Origin: Bradyrhizobium rifense
Lineage (GTDB): Bacteria; Pseudomonadota; Alphaproteobacteria; Rhizobiales; Xanthobacteraceae
Length of the DNA: 64,000 nt
Assembly (NCBI RefSeq): GCF_008123425.1
Contig: NZ_VSSS01000050.1
Coordinates: forward strand, 124,001-188,000
Reading direction: 5' to 3'
The translations under genes were made by a program, and so were the position numbers. This document shows positions 1 through 8,490 of this stretch, one piece after another (within the stretch, counting starts at the first letter, position 1; each line of letters begins with the position of its first letter). The notes below the pieces were generated by a model. It worked only from the letters and a program-made list of their open reading frames with translations. It was not told the DNA's origin and searched no databases.

Positions 1-334
1 CGGGCAAAATCTTGGTCGGCCGCACATTGGCGTATTGGTCAAAGCCCTGGCAGATCGGCAGGCGCAGGCCCCACAGCGTGATGTGGTCGGGCACGTCGGG
101 CGCGCCGACCGCGCCGAAATAGATGGCGTCGAACTTCTTCAGCTCAGCGAGGCCGTCGGCCGGCATCATCACGCCGTGCTTCTTGTAATAGTCCGAACCC
201 CAGTCGAACGTCTTGATGGTGAAGGCGATGTCGCCGCTGCGTTTTGCAAGTGCCTCCAGCACGCGAACGCCCGCCGAGATGACCTCGGGGCCGATGCCGT
301 CGGCGGGGATCGCTGCAATCGAATGGGTGCGCAT
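1..334 (-). CDS. Tartrate/D-malate dehydrogenase-family enzyme, N-terminal part (truncated by window edge)
   Basis: The first 111 residues of a beta-decarboxylating dehydrogenase (isopropylmalate/isocitrate/tartrate dehydrogenase superfamily) are present; the C-terminus lies outside the window. The start IAAIPADGIGPEV is the family's N-terminal nucleotide-binding strand, and the segments FDAIYFGAVGAP and PDHITLWGLRLPI match the tartrate dehydrogenase/D-malate branch better than LeuB. The ATG is at 334-332. The gene reads in the same direction as the MFS permease just upstream (start to stop gap about 21 bases), so the two probably form an uptake and oxidation unit for a dicarboxylic hydroxy acid such as tartrate. 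Substrate is inferred from family and context; D-malate is an equal alternative. Confidence 0.85.
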   Translation of the reverse strand, partial: MRTHSIAAIPADGIGPEVISAGVRVLEALAKRSGDIAFTIKTFDWGSDYYKKHGVMMPADGLAELKKFDAIYFGAVGAPDVPDHITLWGLRLPICQGFDQYANVRPTKILP

Positions 335-355
335 GGGAGTGCTCCGTTTCAGATA

Positions 356-1654
356 TCAATGAGTTTGCGTGACGGGTTCGACGCGTGCGGTCTGCGCGCG
401 CGACAATAGCAGGGTGAGGACCGCGGAGAGAACGAGCAGGCCGCTGACGAAATACAGACCGCCGACAAAGCTGCCGGTCTGGTCCTTGATCCACCCGATC
501 ATGGCGGGACCGACGAAACCGCCGAGATTGCCGATCGAATTGATGGTGGCGATGCCGGCCGCGGCCGCAGGGCCGGAGAGGAATAGCGTCGGCATGCTCC
601 AGAGCGGCGGCTTTGCGGAAGAGATACCGATATTGACGAGCGTCAGCGCTACGAGGACTGCGACGACGCCGGATGCCAGGCCGGCATAGGCAAGCCCGAC
701 CGCTGCGATCAGGCAGGCGAGCACGACGTGCCAGGTGCGCTCGCCGGTGCGATCCGAATGCCGTGCCCACAGCACCATGGCGACGACGGCGGCCGTGGCC
801 GGCAGCGCATTGAGGAAGCCGACCTGGAGCGTAGACAGGCCGAACTGCTTGATGATCTGCGGCGCCCAGACGCCGAGTGTATAGAGGCCGGCCGAGGTGC
901 CGAAATAGATCAGCGACAGCGCCAGCACGCGCGGATCGGCGAGCCCACGCCAGATGCTGTGGCTCGCGGTCGCGGCCTTGCTGGTGGTCTCTTCATTCAT
1001 GGTCTCGACCAGCCAGCGGCGTTCGTCATCGGCGAGCCATTTCGCCTTCTCCGGGCGATCGGTCAGGAAGGCCAGCACGACGAAGCCGAGCAGCAGGGCC
1101 GGCAGCGCTTCCAGCACGAACAGCCATTGCCAGCCCTTGAAGCCGAATAGTCCGTCCATCTCCAGCAGCGCGCCGGAGACCGGCGAGCCCAGCACGGTCG
1201 AGAGTGGTGCTGCCGCCATGAACAATGCGGTCACCGCGGCGCGCTGGCGTGCCGGGAACCAGTAGGAGAGATAGAGGATGATGCCGGGAAAGAAGCCGGC
1301 CTCGGCGACACCAAGCAGGAAGCGCAGGATGTAGAAGCTGGTCGCACCTTGCACGAACGCCATCGCCGCCGAGACCATGCCCCAGGTGATCATCACCCGC
1401 GCGATCCAGATCCGCGCGCCGACCTTGTGCAGAATGATGTTGGAGGGCACCTCGAACAGAAAGTAGCCCCAGAAGAAGATGCCGGCGCCAAAACCGTAGA
1501 CGGTCGGCGACAGGCCGATGTCCTTGTTCATCGTCAGCGAAGCGAAGCCGATATTGACGCGGTCGATGAAGGCCACGAAGTACAGCAGCATGATGAAGGG
1601 AACGATGCGCCAGGTGATCTTGCGCAGCACACGCGTCTGAATCTCGCTCGCCAC
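356..1654 (-). CDS. MFS permease, anion:cation symporter (tartrate/phthalate) family
   Basis: A 432-residue polytopic protein of the MFS ACS family, whose members import organic anions such as tartrate, phthalate and hexuronates. The signatures are FIDRVNIGFASL in the first helix, GAGIFFWGYFLFEVPSNI in helices 2-3 and EAGFFPGIILYLSYWFP. I chose a GTG start at 1654 because a strong GAGGGAGG ribosome site lies five bases upstream. An upstream in-frame TTG at 1684 would add ten residues and lacks such a site. It is transcribed towards the tartrate-dehydrogenase-like gene and divergently from a LysR gene, the usual layout for a substrate-induced catabolic operon. A paralogue sits at 60634-61959. 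Confidence 0.9.
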   Translation of the reverse strand: MASEIQTRVLRKITWRIVPFIMLLYFVAFIDRVNIGFASLTMNKDIGLSPTVYGFGAGIFFWGYFLFEVPSNIILHKVGARIWIARVMITWGMVSAAMAFVQGATSFYILRFLLGVAEAGFFPGIILYLSYWFPARQRAAVTALFMAAAPLSTVLGSPVSGALLEMDGLFGFKGWQWLFVLEALPALLLGFVVLAFLTDRPEKAKWLADDERRWLVETMNEETTSKAATASHSIWRGLADPRVLALSLIYFGTSAGLYTLGVWAPQIIKQFGLSTLQVGFLNALPATAAVVAMVLWARHSDRTGERTWHVVLACLIAAVGLAYAGLASGVVAVLVALTLVNIGISSAKPPLWSMPTLFLSGPAAAAGIATINSIGNLGGFVGPAMIGWIKDQTGSFVGGLYFVSGLLVLSAVLTLLLSRAQTARVEPVTQTH

Positions 1655-1751
1655 TCTCGCCTCCCTCAAGTTCCGGTTTTGCAAGTTCCGGCTTTGGTTA
1701 TGTGGCAGCTAGCCTAGGCGTGGGCGGCAGATGGACTCAATTGGCGCTGGT

Positions 1752-1772
1752 TTATACAAAAAAATGATATAA
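1752..1772. promoter_or_regulatory. Candidate LysR-regulator binding site in divergent promoter
   Basis: An inverted repeat TTATA-N11-TATAA lies in the 147-base gap between the MFS gene (start 1654) and the LysR gene (start 1802). It fits the T-N11-A rule for LysR-type regulators and is the only AT-rich patch in the gap. The position, 30-50 bases before the regulator start, suits autoregulation together with control of the divergent operon. The pattern is seen directly; its function is inferred. Confidence 0.5.
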
Positions 1773-1801
1773 TCCTCTTGGGCGAGACGAGAGGATCCGG
1801 G

Positions 1802-2719
1802 ATGGAATTGCATCAGCTCCGATGCTTCGTGGCGGCGGCCGAGCAGTTGCATTTTGGTCGCGCCGCGCAGCATCTCCAGATGCTGCCATCCGCGCTCGGG
1901 CGCCAGATCAGGCTCTTGGAAGAGGATCTGGGAACGCGGCTGTTCGCGCGCACGACCCGCGCCGTCTCGCTCACCGAGGACGGCACGACGCTGCTGCGCG
2001 ACGCCCGCGCTATCCTCGCCCGGGTCGAGGCCGTGGAGAGCAATCTGCGCAACCGCTCGCGCGCGGGCGCTGCGCGGCGGTTGCGGGTCGGTGCCATCGA
2101 CAGCGCCGCGGCGGGGTTGCTGCCGCCTCTGCTGCGCGACTTCCGCGCCGGACATCCCGAGGTCGCGGTGCAGCTCCTCGAGGACAAGACCGTCCGGCTG
2201 TTGCCGAAGATCCTGACCGGCGCGCTCGATCTGGCCTTTGTCCGTCCGCCCGACCGGGCGGACAAGCGGTTGGAATTCCGTCCCCTGCTTCAGGAGACCG
2301 CAATCGTAGCCTTTCCGCAGCGCCACGCGCTCGCCGGGCGCAAGTCGATCACGCTGGCTGACATCGCCGACGAGCCGATGCTGGTGCCGGACCGCCGCTC
2401 GCGGCCGCATAGCCACGACCTCACGATAAAGCTGTTCGAGCAGGCCGGCTTGACGCCGCGCATCGTGCAGGTCGCCGACGAGAAGCAGACCATCATCCAT
2501 CTGGTGGCAACGAAGCTTGGCGTTGCGATCGTGCCGCGCTGGACCACGCGGATGGCGGTGACGGGGGTGCGCTTCGTGCCGCTCCGTCCGAAGCAGAACG
2601 GCCCTGTCGGCCGGCTGCCGCTGGCAGCGGCCTGGTTGCGCGGCTCGCGCGATCCGGCCCGCGATGCGATGCTGGCGGTGCTGGAGGCGCGCCTGCGCAG
2701 CTATGCGCGGGAAGCGTGA
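1802..2719 (+). CDS. LysR-family transcriptional regulator
   Basis: A 305-residue LysR protein. The N-terminal winged helix-turn-helix (MELHQLRCFVAAAEQLHFGR, then LEEDLGTRLFARTTR) is followed by a periplasmic-binding-like effector domain from about residue 90. ATG 1802 gives the canonical start of the family; an ATG at 1778 would prepend eight residues not seen in LysR proteins. The gene is divergent from the tartrate-type permease and followed after 38 bases by the aspartate-dehydrogenase-like gene, so it most likely controls the permease/dehydrogenase operon in response to the transported acid. Confidence 0.9.
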   Translation: MELHQLRCFVAAAEQLHFGRAAQHLQMLPSALGRQIRLLEEDLGTRLFARTTRAVSLTEDGTTLLRDARAILARVEAVESNLRNRSRAGAARRLRVGAIDSAAAGLLPPLLRDFRAGHPEVAVQLLEDKTVRLLPKILTGALDLAFVRPPDRADKRLEFRPLLQETAIVAFPQRHALAGRKSITLADIADEPMLVPDRRSRPHSHDLTIKLFEQAGLTPRIVQVADEKQTIIHLVATKLGVAIVPRWTTRMAVTGVRFVPLRPKQNGPVGRLPLAAAWLRGSRDPARDAMLAVLEARLRSYAREA

Positions 2720-2757
2720 GCGGCTATGACTTGGGCTTGGCGAGAAGGTAGATTGCG

Positions 2758-3582
2758 ATGACTGAACAGAAAGCTTCGAACGAATTGCGGGTGGCCATTG
2801 CGGGGTTGGGCTCCATCGGCAGCAAGATTGCGACCGCGCTTGATCAGGGCATCGAGGGTCTGGCGTTGTCCGCCGTGGCCGTACGCGATCCCGCGAAACA
2901 CCAGAGCTTCCTGACCAGCCTGCGCCGCCCGCCGAAAGTTTTGCCGATCGACCAGCTCGGCGACGCCGCCGATATCGTGGTCGAATGCGCCCCGAGCAGC
3001 CAGCTGCGCGCGATCGTCGAACCCGCGGTGAAGCGCGGCAGATCCGCGGTCGTCGTCAGCGTCGGCGGTCTGCTCGACAATTACGATCTGATCGATCTCG
3101 CGCGCGCCAATGGTGGTCGCATCCTTGTGCCGACCGGCGCGCTGATCGGGCTCGATGCGGTCAACGCGGCTGCGGTCGGCACCATTCATTCGGTGAAGAT
3201 GGTCACGCGCAAGCCGATCGACGGGCTGAAGGGCGCGCCGTTCATCGTTCAGAACAACATCGACATCGACAATCTGCGCGAGCCGCTCAAGTTGTTCGAG
3301 GGCAGCGCGCGCGATGCGGCGAAAGGCTTTCCGGCGAACGTCAATGTCGCCGTTGCGCTGTCGCTGGCGGGCATCGGGCCCGATCGCACCCAGATGCAGG
3401 TTTGGGCCGACCCCACCGTGACGCGCAATGTTCATCGCATCGAGGTCGAGGCGGATTCGGCGCGGTTCTCGATGGGTATCGAGAACATCCCGTCCGAAAA
3501 CCCCAAGACCGGGATGATCACCGCGCTGTCCGTGATCGCGCTGCTGCGCAAGCAGCGCGCCACGCTTTGCGTTGGAACGTGA
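2758..3582 (+). CDS. L-aspartate dehydrogenase-like protein (NadX/DUF108 family)
   Basis: A 274-residue oxidoreductase. An N-terminal Rossmann fold (VAIAGLGSIGSKIA at about residues 12-25) leads to VVECAPSSQLR and a C-terminal domain containing FPANVNVAVALSLAG and QVWADP. This arrangement is that of aspartate dehydrogenase (NAD-binding domain plus DUF108), which interconverts L-aspartate and iminoaspartate/oxaloacetate plus ammonia. It lies downstream of the LysR gene on the same strand and next to the tartrate-type genes. Tartrate catabolism can yield oxaloacetate, so the location is biochemically sensible, but a different amino or hydroxy acid substrate is possible. Confidence 0.75.
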   Translation: MTEQKASNELRVAIAGLGSIGSKIATALDQGIEGLALSAVAVRDPAKHQSFLTSLRRPPKVLPIDQLGDAADIVVECAPSSQLRAIVEPAVKRGRSAVVVSVGGLLDNYDLIDLARANGGRILVPTGALIGLDAVNAAAVGTIHSVKMVTRKPIDGLKGAPFIVQNNIDIDNLREPLKLFEGSARDAAKGFPANVNVAVALSLAGIGPDRTQMQVWADPTVTRNVHRIEVEADSARFSMGIENIPSENPKTGMITALSVIALLRKQRATLCVGT

Positions 3583-3585
3583 TTT

Positions 3586-4890
3586 TTACGCGCCGGTGAC
3601 GCGCCAGATCACGTTGCCGACGTCGTCGGCCATCAGCAGCGACTTCTTGTCCGGGCCGATCACGACACCAACCGGGCGGCCGTAGGATTCCTTCTCGTCC
3701 GGGGACAGGAAGCCCGACAGGATGTCGCGACCGGGGCCGGAGGGCTTTCCGTTCTCGAACGGGATGAACACCAGTTTATAACCGGACAGCGTGCTGCGAT
3801 TCCACGAGCCGTGCTGGCCGATCACCATGCCATCAGGGAAACCAGGCAGGGTGCCGGCAGGCATCCAGCACAGGCCGAGCGAAGCGGTGTGGCCACCGAG
3901 CGCGTAGTCGGGTTGAAGCGCCTTGGCGACCATCGCGGCATCCTGCGGCACGCGGTCGTCCACCGTCTTGCCCCAGTAGCAATAGGGCCAGCCGTAGAAG
4001 CCGCCGTCGCGCACCGAGGTCAGATAGTCCGGCGGCGTCTCGTCGCCGAGACCGTCGCGCTCGTTGACGACAGTCCAGAGCACACTCGTAGTTGGCTCCC
4101 AGGCCAGGCCCACGGGATTGCGCAGGCCTGCACCAAAAATGCGATGCGTGCCGGCGGCGAGGTCGAGCTCATAAACCGCGGCGCGGCCTTCCTCGACCTC
4201 CATGCCCATCTCGGCGATGTTGCTGAGCGAGCCGACGCCGGCATAGAGCTTCTTGCCGTCGGGGCTGGCGAGCAGGCTGCGCGTCCAGTGGCCGCTCGGC
4301 TTGAAGGTGGTGAGCCGCTTGCCCGGCGCAGTGATGCGATCGGCGTTGGCGACGTAAGGAAAGGCCATCACGCCGTCGGTGTTGCCGACATAGAAGGTCT
4401 CGCCGACCAACGCCATGCCGAACGGCTGGCTGAGGTTCTCCATGAAGGCGCCGCGGACTTCCGCGACACCGTCGCCGTCCTTGTCGCGAAGCAGCGTGAT
4501 GCGGTTGGCGGACTCGCCGAGCGCCGCGGCGCGCCGCATCGTCGCCTGCATGGCATAGTGAAACACCGACCTGGGGGCGCCCGCGATCTGCGTTGATTCC
4601 GCGATCAGCACGTCACCATTGGGCAGCACCTCGATCCAGCGCGGATGGTCGAGGCCGGTCGCGAATGCGTTGACCTTCAGCCCGGGGGCGGCCGTCGGCT
4701 TCTGTCCCTCGCTCCAGCCGCGGGCCGTCGGCATCTTCAGCGTCGGCAGCGCGCCTTGCGGCTTCGCTTCGGGAATCGACGGCGCCTGACCCCAGGCCGG
4801 CGCGGGTGTGGTGCCCGACAGCTTTCGCCATTGCAGCGCGATGCCGCCCACGAACGCGACGAACTGCGCAAAGATGCTGGAAAATGTCAT
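3586..4890 (-). CDS. Sorbosone/glucose dehydrogenase-like beta-propeller protein
   Basis: A 434-residue protein of the soluble glucose/sorbosone dehydrogenase (PQQ-type beta-propeller) family. An N-terminal hydrophobic segment (about residues 1-20) suggests a membrane anchor or signal. Propeller repeats include FATGLDHPRWIEVLPNGDVL, ITLLRDKDGDGVAE, YAGVGSLSN, GLRNPVGLAW and GLCWMP, ending with GRPVGVVIGPDKKSLLMADD. ATG 4890 has an AGGGGA ribosome site; an upstream start at 5004 gives a non-homologous leader and is not preferred. It is convergent with the aspartate-dehydrogenase-like gene (three-base gap). The sugar substrate cannot be told, and members of the family exist that bind no PQQ. 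Confidence 0.8.
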   Translation of the reverse strand: MTFSSIFAQFVAFVGGIALQWRKLSGTTPAPAWGQAPSIPEAKPQGALPTLKMPTARGWSEGQKPTAAPGLKVNAFATGLDHPRWIEVLPNGDVLIAESTQIAGAPRSVFHYAMQATMRRAAALGESANRITLLRDKDGDGVAEVRGAFMENLSQPFGMALVGETFYVGNTDGVMAFPYVANADRITAPGKRLTTFKPSGHWTRSLLASPDGKKLYAGVGSLSNIAEMGMEVEEGRAAVYELDLAAGTHRIFGAGLRNPVGLAWEPTTSVLWTVVNERDGLGDETPPDYLTSVRDGGFYGWPYCYWGKTVDDRVPQDAAMVAKALQPDYALGGHTASLGLCWMPAGTLPGFPDGMVIGQHGSWNRSTLSGYKLVFIPFENGKPSGPGRDILSGFLSPDEKESYGRPVGVVIGPDKKSLLMADDVGNVIWRVTGA

Positions 4891-5141
4891 GAAAATCCCC
4901 TGTCGAATCCTGCGGCACTGTCCAACGACGGATCGTCCAAAGCCCCGCGCGGGCCCAAGACCTAGTTCCTGCCGGATCGTCGACCTCTCCAGATCCACGA
5001 TCAAACGTCGTCGTGCCGTTTTGCGCGCGCATCCAACTGGGTGGCGGTCAAAAGGTCAACCGGGCCGGAACCCCGCGGAGGTCTATTCCCGTGGAATGGC
5101 TGCCGATCGAATTTGCATGGGGGAGAGGATCAGCGGCCGAC

Positions 5142-5339
5142 CTAGCGCTCCAGCCGTCGCGCGCTGCGAAAATCGTCGAGGTGATGGACGTTCGGCGCGA
5201 GCGCGGCCTCCTTGGAGAGGAGATGATAGACGCGCGCGACCGTGCGCTGCTTCAGTTTCGGCCGCCCGGGCGGCAGCGCCCGCGCCTTGCGGACAGCCGC
5301 AATCGCGTGCGCGCGAAAATAATCGTAAGCGTCCGACAT
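5142..5339 (-). CDS. Small hypothetical protein (65 residues)
   Basis: A small charged ORF between the sorbosone dehydrogenase-like gene and the methyltransferase-like gene, on the same strand as both. The sequence is basic and alanine-rich (start MSDAYDYFRAHAIAAVRKAR, then GRPKLKQRTVARVYHLL), without signal peptide or membrane segment. RPKLKQRTVARVYHLL might be an amphipathic or nucleic-acid-binding helix. I recognise no family. Coding status is supported only by local codon bias and context. Confidence 0.5.
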   Translation of the reverse strand: MSDAYDYFRAHAIAAVRKARALPPGRPKLKQRTVARVYHLLSKEAALAPNVHHLDDFRSARRLER

Positions 5340-5406
5340 GGCTCGATGCTCTGCGGTCGTTGCATGCGTCGAGGAGTAACTGGCTTGGGGAAGGGCGGTT
5401 CCGCCC

Positions 5407-6033
5407 TTACCGCGGCGACAGGAACGGGATGATCATCGGGACCCGGCGGCAATAGGCGCCGTAGGCATCTTCGCCGAGCTCCTTCGACAAAAACACCTCT
5501 TCCATCCGGCCCTTCTGCCACATGCCGAGCGAGATCAGGATCGCGCCGAGGATCGTTGTCACTGTGCCGATCGCAATGCCGGTGACGAGCATGCCGAAGA
5601 TCAACCCGGTGTAGATCGGGTGACGCACGATGCCGTACGGGCCGGTGTCGATGACGCGGTGGTCTTCCTTGTGGGTGATGGTGTTGGACCAAAACTTTCC
5701 AAGATGCAGTCGCCCCCACCAGGCGAAGGCGATGCCGGCGACCGAGAGAACCGCGGCAATGGAGATGCCGATGTTGCCGAGCACCCAGAGCGGCTTCCAG
5801 CCCATGACTTCCGCAATCCATGGCGTGTACAAGATGCCGCCGACCAGGATCGGCAGACGATAGCGCTGCGACTCCAGCGTCATGACCTGCTTCTTGGTCC
5901 GCCCCTGCCAGAACGAGGCGCCCACCCAGCTGGCGAGAAAGGCGAGCCAGATCAGGGCCAGGAGTTCGGTCGGCCAGGTCGTGGTCCAGCCGCCCCAGGC
6001 GACAGAGAGAAGCTTGCTGAAATCAAAGGACAT
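5407..6033 (-). CDS. Isoprenylcysteine/phospholipid methyltransferase-like integral membrane protein
   Basis: A 208-residue membrane protein with about five hydrophobic helices and the C-terminal signature RHPIYTG, the S-adenosylmethionine-binding core of the ICMT/PEMT methyltransferase superfamily. VIDTGPYGIVRHPIYTGLIF and the later EEVFLSKELGEDAYGAYCRRV match the usual core and trailing E/Y motif. In bacteria these enzymes methylate membrane lipids or small hydrophobic substrates; the actual substrate is not readable. It is followed by genes for a membrane-associated epimerase and an Mpo1-like protein transcribed the same way, which hints at lipid metabolism. Confidence 0.82.
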   Translation of the reverse strand: MSFDFSKLLSVAWGGWTTTWPTELLALIWLAFLASWVGASFWQGRTKKQVMTLESQRYRLPILVGGILYTPWIAEVMGWKPLWVLGNIGISIAAVLSVAGIAFAWWGRLHLGKFWSNTITHKEDHRVIDTGPYGIVRHPIYTGLIFGMLVTGIAIGTVTTILGAILISLGMWQKGRMEEVFLSKELGEDAYGAYCRRVPMIIPFLSPR

Positions 6034-6063
6034 GCGGAAAGGTTCTTTGCTTTGGGGAGCAGA

Positions 6064-7095
6064 TCAGCTTGCGCGCGACGACAGCGCGTGATGCTCGATG
6101 GCATTGGACGCGGCCTGGCCGCCGCGGGCGAGCAGATGGGTGATGGTTTCGCGCAGCACCGGCTCGATCGGGCGCGGCGCATAGCCGAGCTCGTCACGGG
6201 CCTTGCCGATTGAAAGGTCGCTCGCGGCAAGCGCGATGCGCACGCCCTCGGCGGTGCCGTTAGGCGGACGGTGTGTGATGCGATCAGAGATCGATTCCAG
6301 CATGATGGCGGAGAGCTCGGCGATCTTGCCGGGAACGACGACCGGATATTGCCGCCGTCCGCTCATCGCCGACATCATCCGCAGGATCTGGCCGAGCCGC
6401 ACGCAATCGCCGCCGAGGATGTAGCGCTGGCCGATGCGGCCGCGTTCCATCGTCAGCACCAGGCCCATCGCGACGTCACGGACGTCGACGAGATTGACCA
6501 GGAAGTCGAGATGCGGCTGCACCTTCTTCTGCAGGAAGTACCACAGCATCGCGGTGGGCGGCGTCAGATTGTGGTCGGCGGGGCCGATCGGCATGGTCGG
6601 CGTGCCGATCACGAGCGGGAAGCCACTGGCTGCGGCCTTCGCGGCGTGGTGCTCGGCGAGCGACTTCGACCGCGTGTAGGCGCCGGGCATCGCGTCGGCC
6701 GGCTGCAGCGCCTCCTCGGCGGCAACGCCGTTGAGGTTTGCATAAGGAAACAGGATCGATTCCGTCGAGCAGTGCAGGAAGCGCGACACACCGCGCTTCA
6801 TCGCAGCCGCAAGCACCACCTCGGTGCCGCGGAAATTGACGTCGTGGAAGTCCCGCTTGTTGGCGACCCACATGCCGGGCAGGCCGGCGAGGTGATAGAC
6901 CTGATCGACCCCGGACAGCGCAGCATCGACCGCGGCATCGTCCAGCACCGAGCCGTGCACATATTCAACGTCCGCGTTCGCGGCGGCCGGCGGCCGCACA
7001 TCAAGAACACGTACCCGCTGCCCACGGGCGCGGAGCGCTTCGACAAGATGCTGTCCGATGAAACCACTGCCACCGGTAACCAGTACGAGAGTCAT
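6064..7095 (-). CDS. NAD-dependent epimerase/dehydratase (extended SDR)
   Basis: A 343-residue extended short-chain dehydrogenase. The N-terminal TGGSGFIG is the NAD(P)-binding motif, the active-site tyrosine and lysine are in YTRSK, and the partner serine is in HCSTES. The arrangement (VYHLAGLPGMWV, then a C-terminal substrate domain) resembles hopanoid-associated sugar epimerases (HpnA) and 3-beta-hydroxysteroid dehydrogenase/dihydroflavonol reductase proteins. It lies between an ICMT-like methyltransferase and an Mpo1-like protein on the same strand. A role in lipid or sterol-like substrate modification is plausible, but the substrate is unassigned. Confidence 0.85.
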   Translation of the reverse strand: MTLVLVTGGSGFIGQHLVEALRARGQRVRVLDVRPPAAANADVEYVHGSVLDDAAVDAALSGVDQVYHLAGLPGMWVANKRDFHDVNFRGTEVVLAAAMKRGVSRFLHCSTESILFPYANLNGVAAEEALQPADAMPGAYTRSKSLAEHHAAKAAASGFPLVIGTPTMPIGPADHNLTPPTAMLWYFLQKKVQPHLDFLVNLVDVRDVAMGLVLTMERGRIGQRYILGGDCVRLGQILRMMSAMSGRRQYPVVVPGKIAELSAIMLESISDRITHRPPNGTAEGVRIALAASDLSIGKARDELGYAPRPIEPVLRETITHLLARGGQAASNAIEHHALSSRAS

Positions 7096-7127
7096 GAAGT
7101 AGATTTTGCTGTTCCGCTTCGAGAAAG

Positions 7128-7646
7128 CTATCGGGTTGAAAGGGAGTTGGTCGGAAGAGGCGCGAGAATCGCGGCGAGGTCGCGACGAAAACCCAGTGCA
7201 ATATAAAATTTTGCCATGACGAACATCGGTCCAAGCAGAAAATGCGTGGGGTGGTCGACCATCGATGGCTGCCGCTCCTCAAACACCCTGTGGCCGACGA
7301 TCTGCGATGCGACGCCGAGCACGATCAGCACCGCAAAAATCGACCACATCATGGCAAATGAGACCTGATTGCCGATCGCGGTTGCGACCGAAAGCAGCAC
7401 GATCATCGACACGAGGATGCCGAGCCCGACCCCGGCGTCCAGCATCAGCCAGTATGCCAGCACGGGCAGGGCCAAAATCACCGCCAGGCTGACCTCGACC
7501 CCGAACACGGAGAAATGGACCAGCGTCAGCGGCAGCGTCGCGCCGGTGAAGAGCAGGAGAATGCCGACCACATGCATCGCGCAATTCCAGGGATCGCGAT
7601 GGTATTCGACATAATCGGCCAGTTGGCGTTGAAAATAGCCAGCCAT
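7128..7646 (-). CDS. Mpo1-like (DUF962) membrane protein
   Basis: A 172-residue integral membrane protein whose N-terminal motif YVEYHRDPWNCAMHVVG is the hallmark of the Mpo1/YGL010w (DUF962) family. It is followed by four or five hydrophobic helices and a conserved HPTHFLLGP near the C-terminus. In yeast Mpo1 is an iron-dependent dioxygenase of 2-hydroxy fatty acids, and the conserved histidines here are compatible with metal binding. ATG 7646 begins MAGYFQRQL directly before the family motif; the longer frame to 7715 adds an unrelated leader. It is part of the same-strand group with the epimerase and methyltransferase. Confidence 0.82.
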   Translation of the reverse strand: MAGYFQRQLADYVEYHRDPWNCAMHVVGILLLFTGATLPLTLVHFSVFGVEVSLAVILALPVLAYWLMLDAGVGLGILVSMIVLLSVATAIGNQVSFAMMWSIFAVLIVLGVASQIVGHRVFEERQPSMVDHPTHFLLGPMFVMAKFYIALGFRRDLAAILAPLPTNSLSTR

Positions 7647-7818
7647 CTCGGTCTCGTGCGGCACGGGGTCGGGGAAGGGCGAAAACAGCCTATAGCACCG
7701 GACAGGGCAGTGCACAAACCGGCGCTATTGTCGCGCAGGACCATGCTGTCGCGCTGTGAGACAGGTCACAAAACAGTCAGAAGTTCAACGGGTTCCGCGC
7801 GGTGCGCGGCGCATGCGC

Positions 7819-8490
7819 TCAATGCTTCTTGGCGGGCTTTTTCGCCGCAGGCGCAGGGGCTGCTGCGGGATGCGCAGGCGCTTCATCGGGCACTTTGGCA
7901 AAGGTCAGGATTTGCAACTGGCCGTTGACGGCCGAGGTCGGCTTGGCGCGGTCGAGGAACTGCTCCTCGCCGAGGCCGATCGGCTGCAGCCGCTTGGTCG
8001 AAATCTTGAACGTGTTCACCAGCACGTCACGGATCGCGTCCGCCCGGCGCTGGCTCAGGATCGCGTTGGCTTCCCGCGTTTTCTGATTGGACTCGACATG
8101 GCCGACGATCAGGAACGTGTAGGGCAGCAGCGAGGCGTGAACCATTGCGTCGGCGATCCGGCCGACGGTCTGGTAGGAGTCCGGCTGGATGATCGGCGTG
8201 TCGGCGTCGAACTGGATCTGGGCGTTGAAGGCGGGCAGCTTGGCCAGATCAGGCACGATCAGCGGCCGGTTCACCGGACCCGGATCGTTCTTGATCCTGG
8301 CCTTGGCCCGTTCCATCACCTGCTGCTTCAGCGCGGGCAGGTCGACCTCGGGGGCCTCCTCGAAATGATTGAGCTTGCCGACGATGTCGTCGCGGGTCGG
8401 CGCCGTCTGCGCGCCGGCCGCGCCCGCGAGCAGAGCGAGGCCCAATGCGAAACCGATTTCGGCGGCGACATGCCCGGTTGCGCGCATCAT
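7819..8490 (-). CDS. OmpA-family C-terminal domain protein, secreted
   Basis: A 223-residue protein with a signal peptide (hydrophobic segment about 12-27, cleavage near GAQTA) and an OmpA-like domain at about 90-198 (FLIVGHVES, LSQRRADAIRDVL, RLQPIGLGEEQFL). The conserved arginine of LSxxRA is kept, but the usual T-D pair after GH is V-E, so peptidoglycan binding may be altered. The tail is Ala/Pro/Lys-rich and ends with PAKKPAKKH. ATG 8490 overlaps the upstream gene's stop as ATGA, so the two are translationally coupled. The role is presumably envelope-associated. Confidence 0.82.
   Translation of the reverse strand: MMRATGHVAAEIGFALGLALLAGAAGAQTAPTRDDIVGKLNHFEEAPEVDLPALKQQVMERAKARIKNDPGPVNRPLIVPDLAKLPAFNAQIQFDADTPIIQPDSYQTVGRIADAMVHASLLPYTFLIVGHVESNQKTREANAILSQRRADAIRDVLVNTFKISTKRLQPIGLGEEQFLDRAKPTSAVNGQLQILTFAKVPDEAPAHPAAAPAPAAKKPAKKH

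Noticed and set aside
4891..5004. Upstream extension of the sorbosone-dehydrogenase-like gene to 5004
   Set aside because: The extra 38 residues are arginine-rich and non-homologous, and the ATG at 4890 has a good ribosome site.
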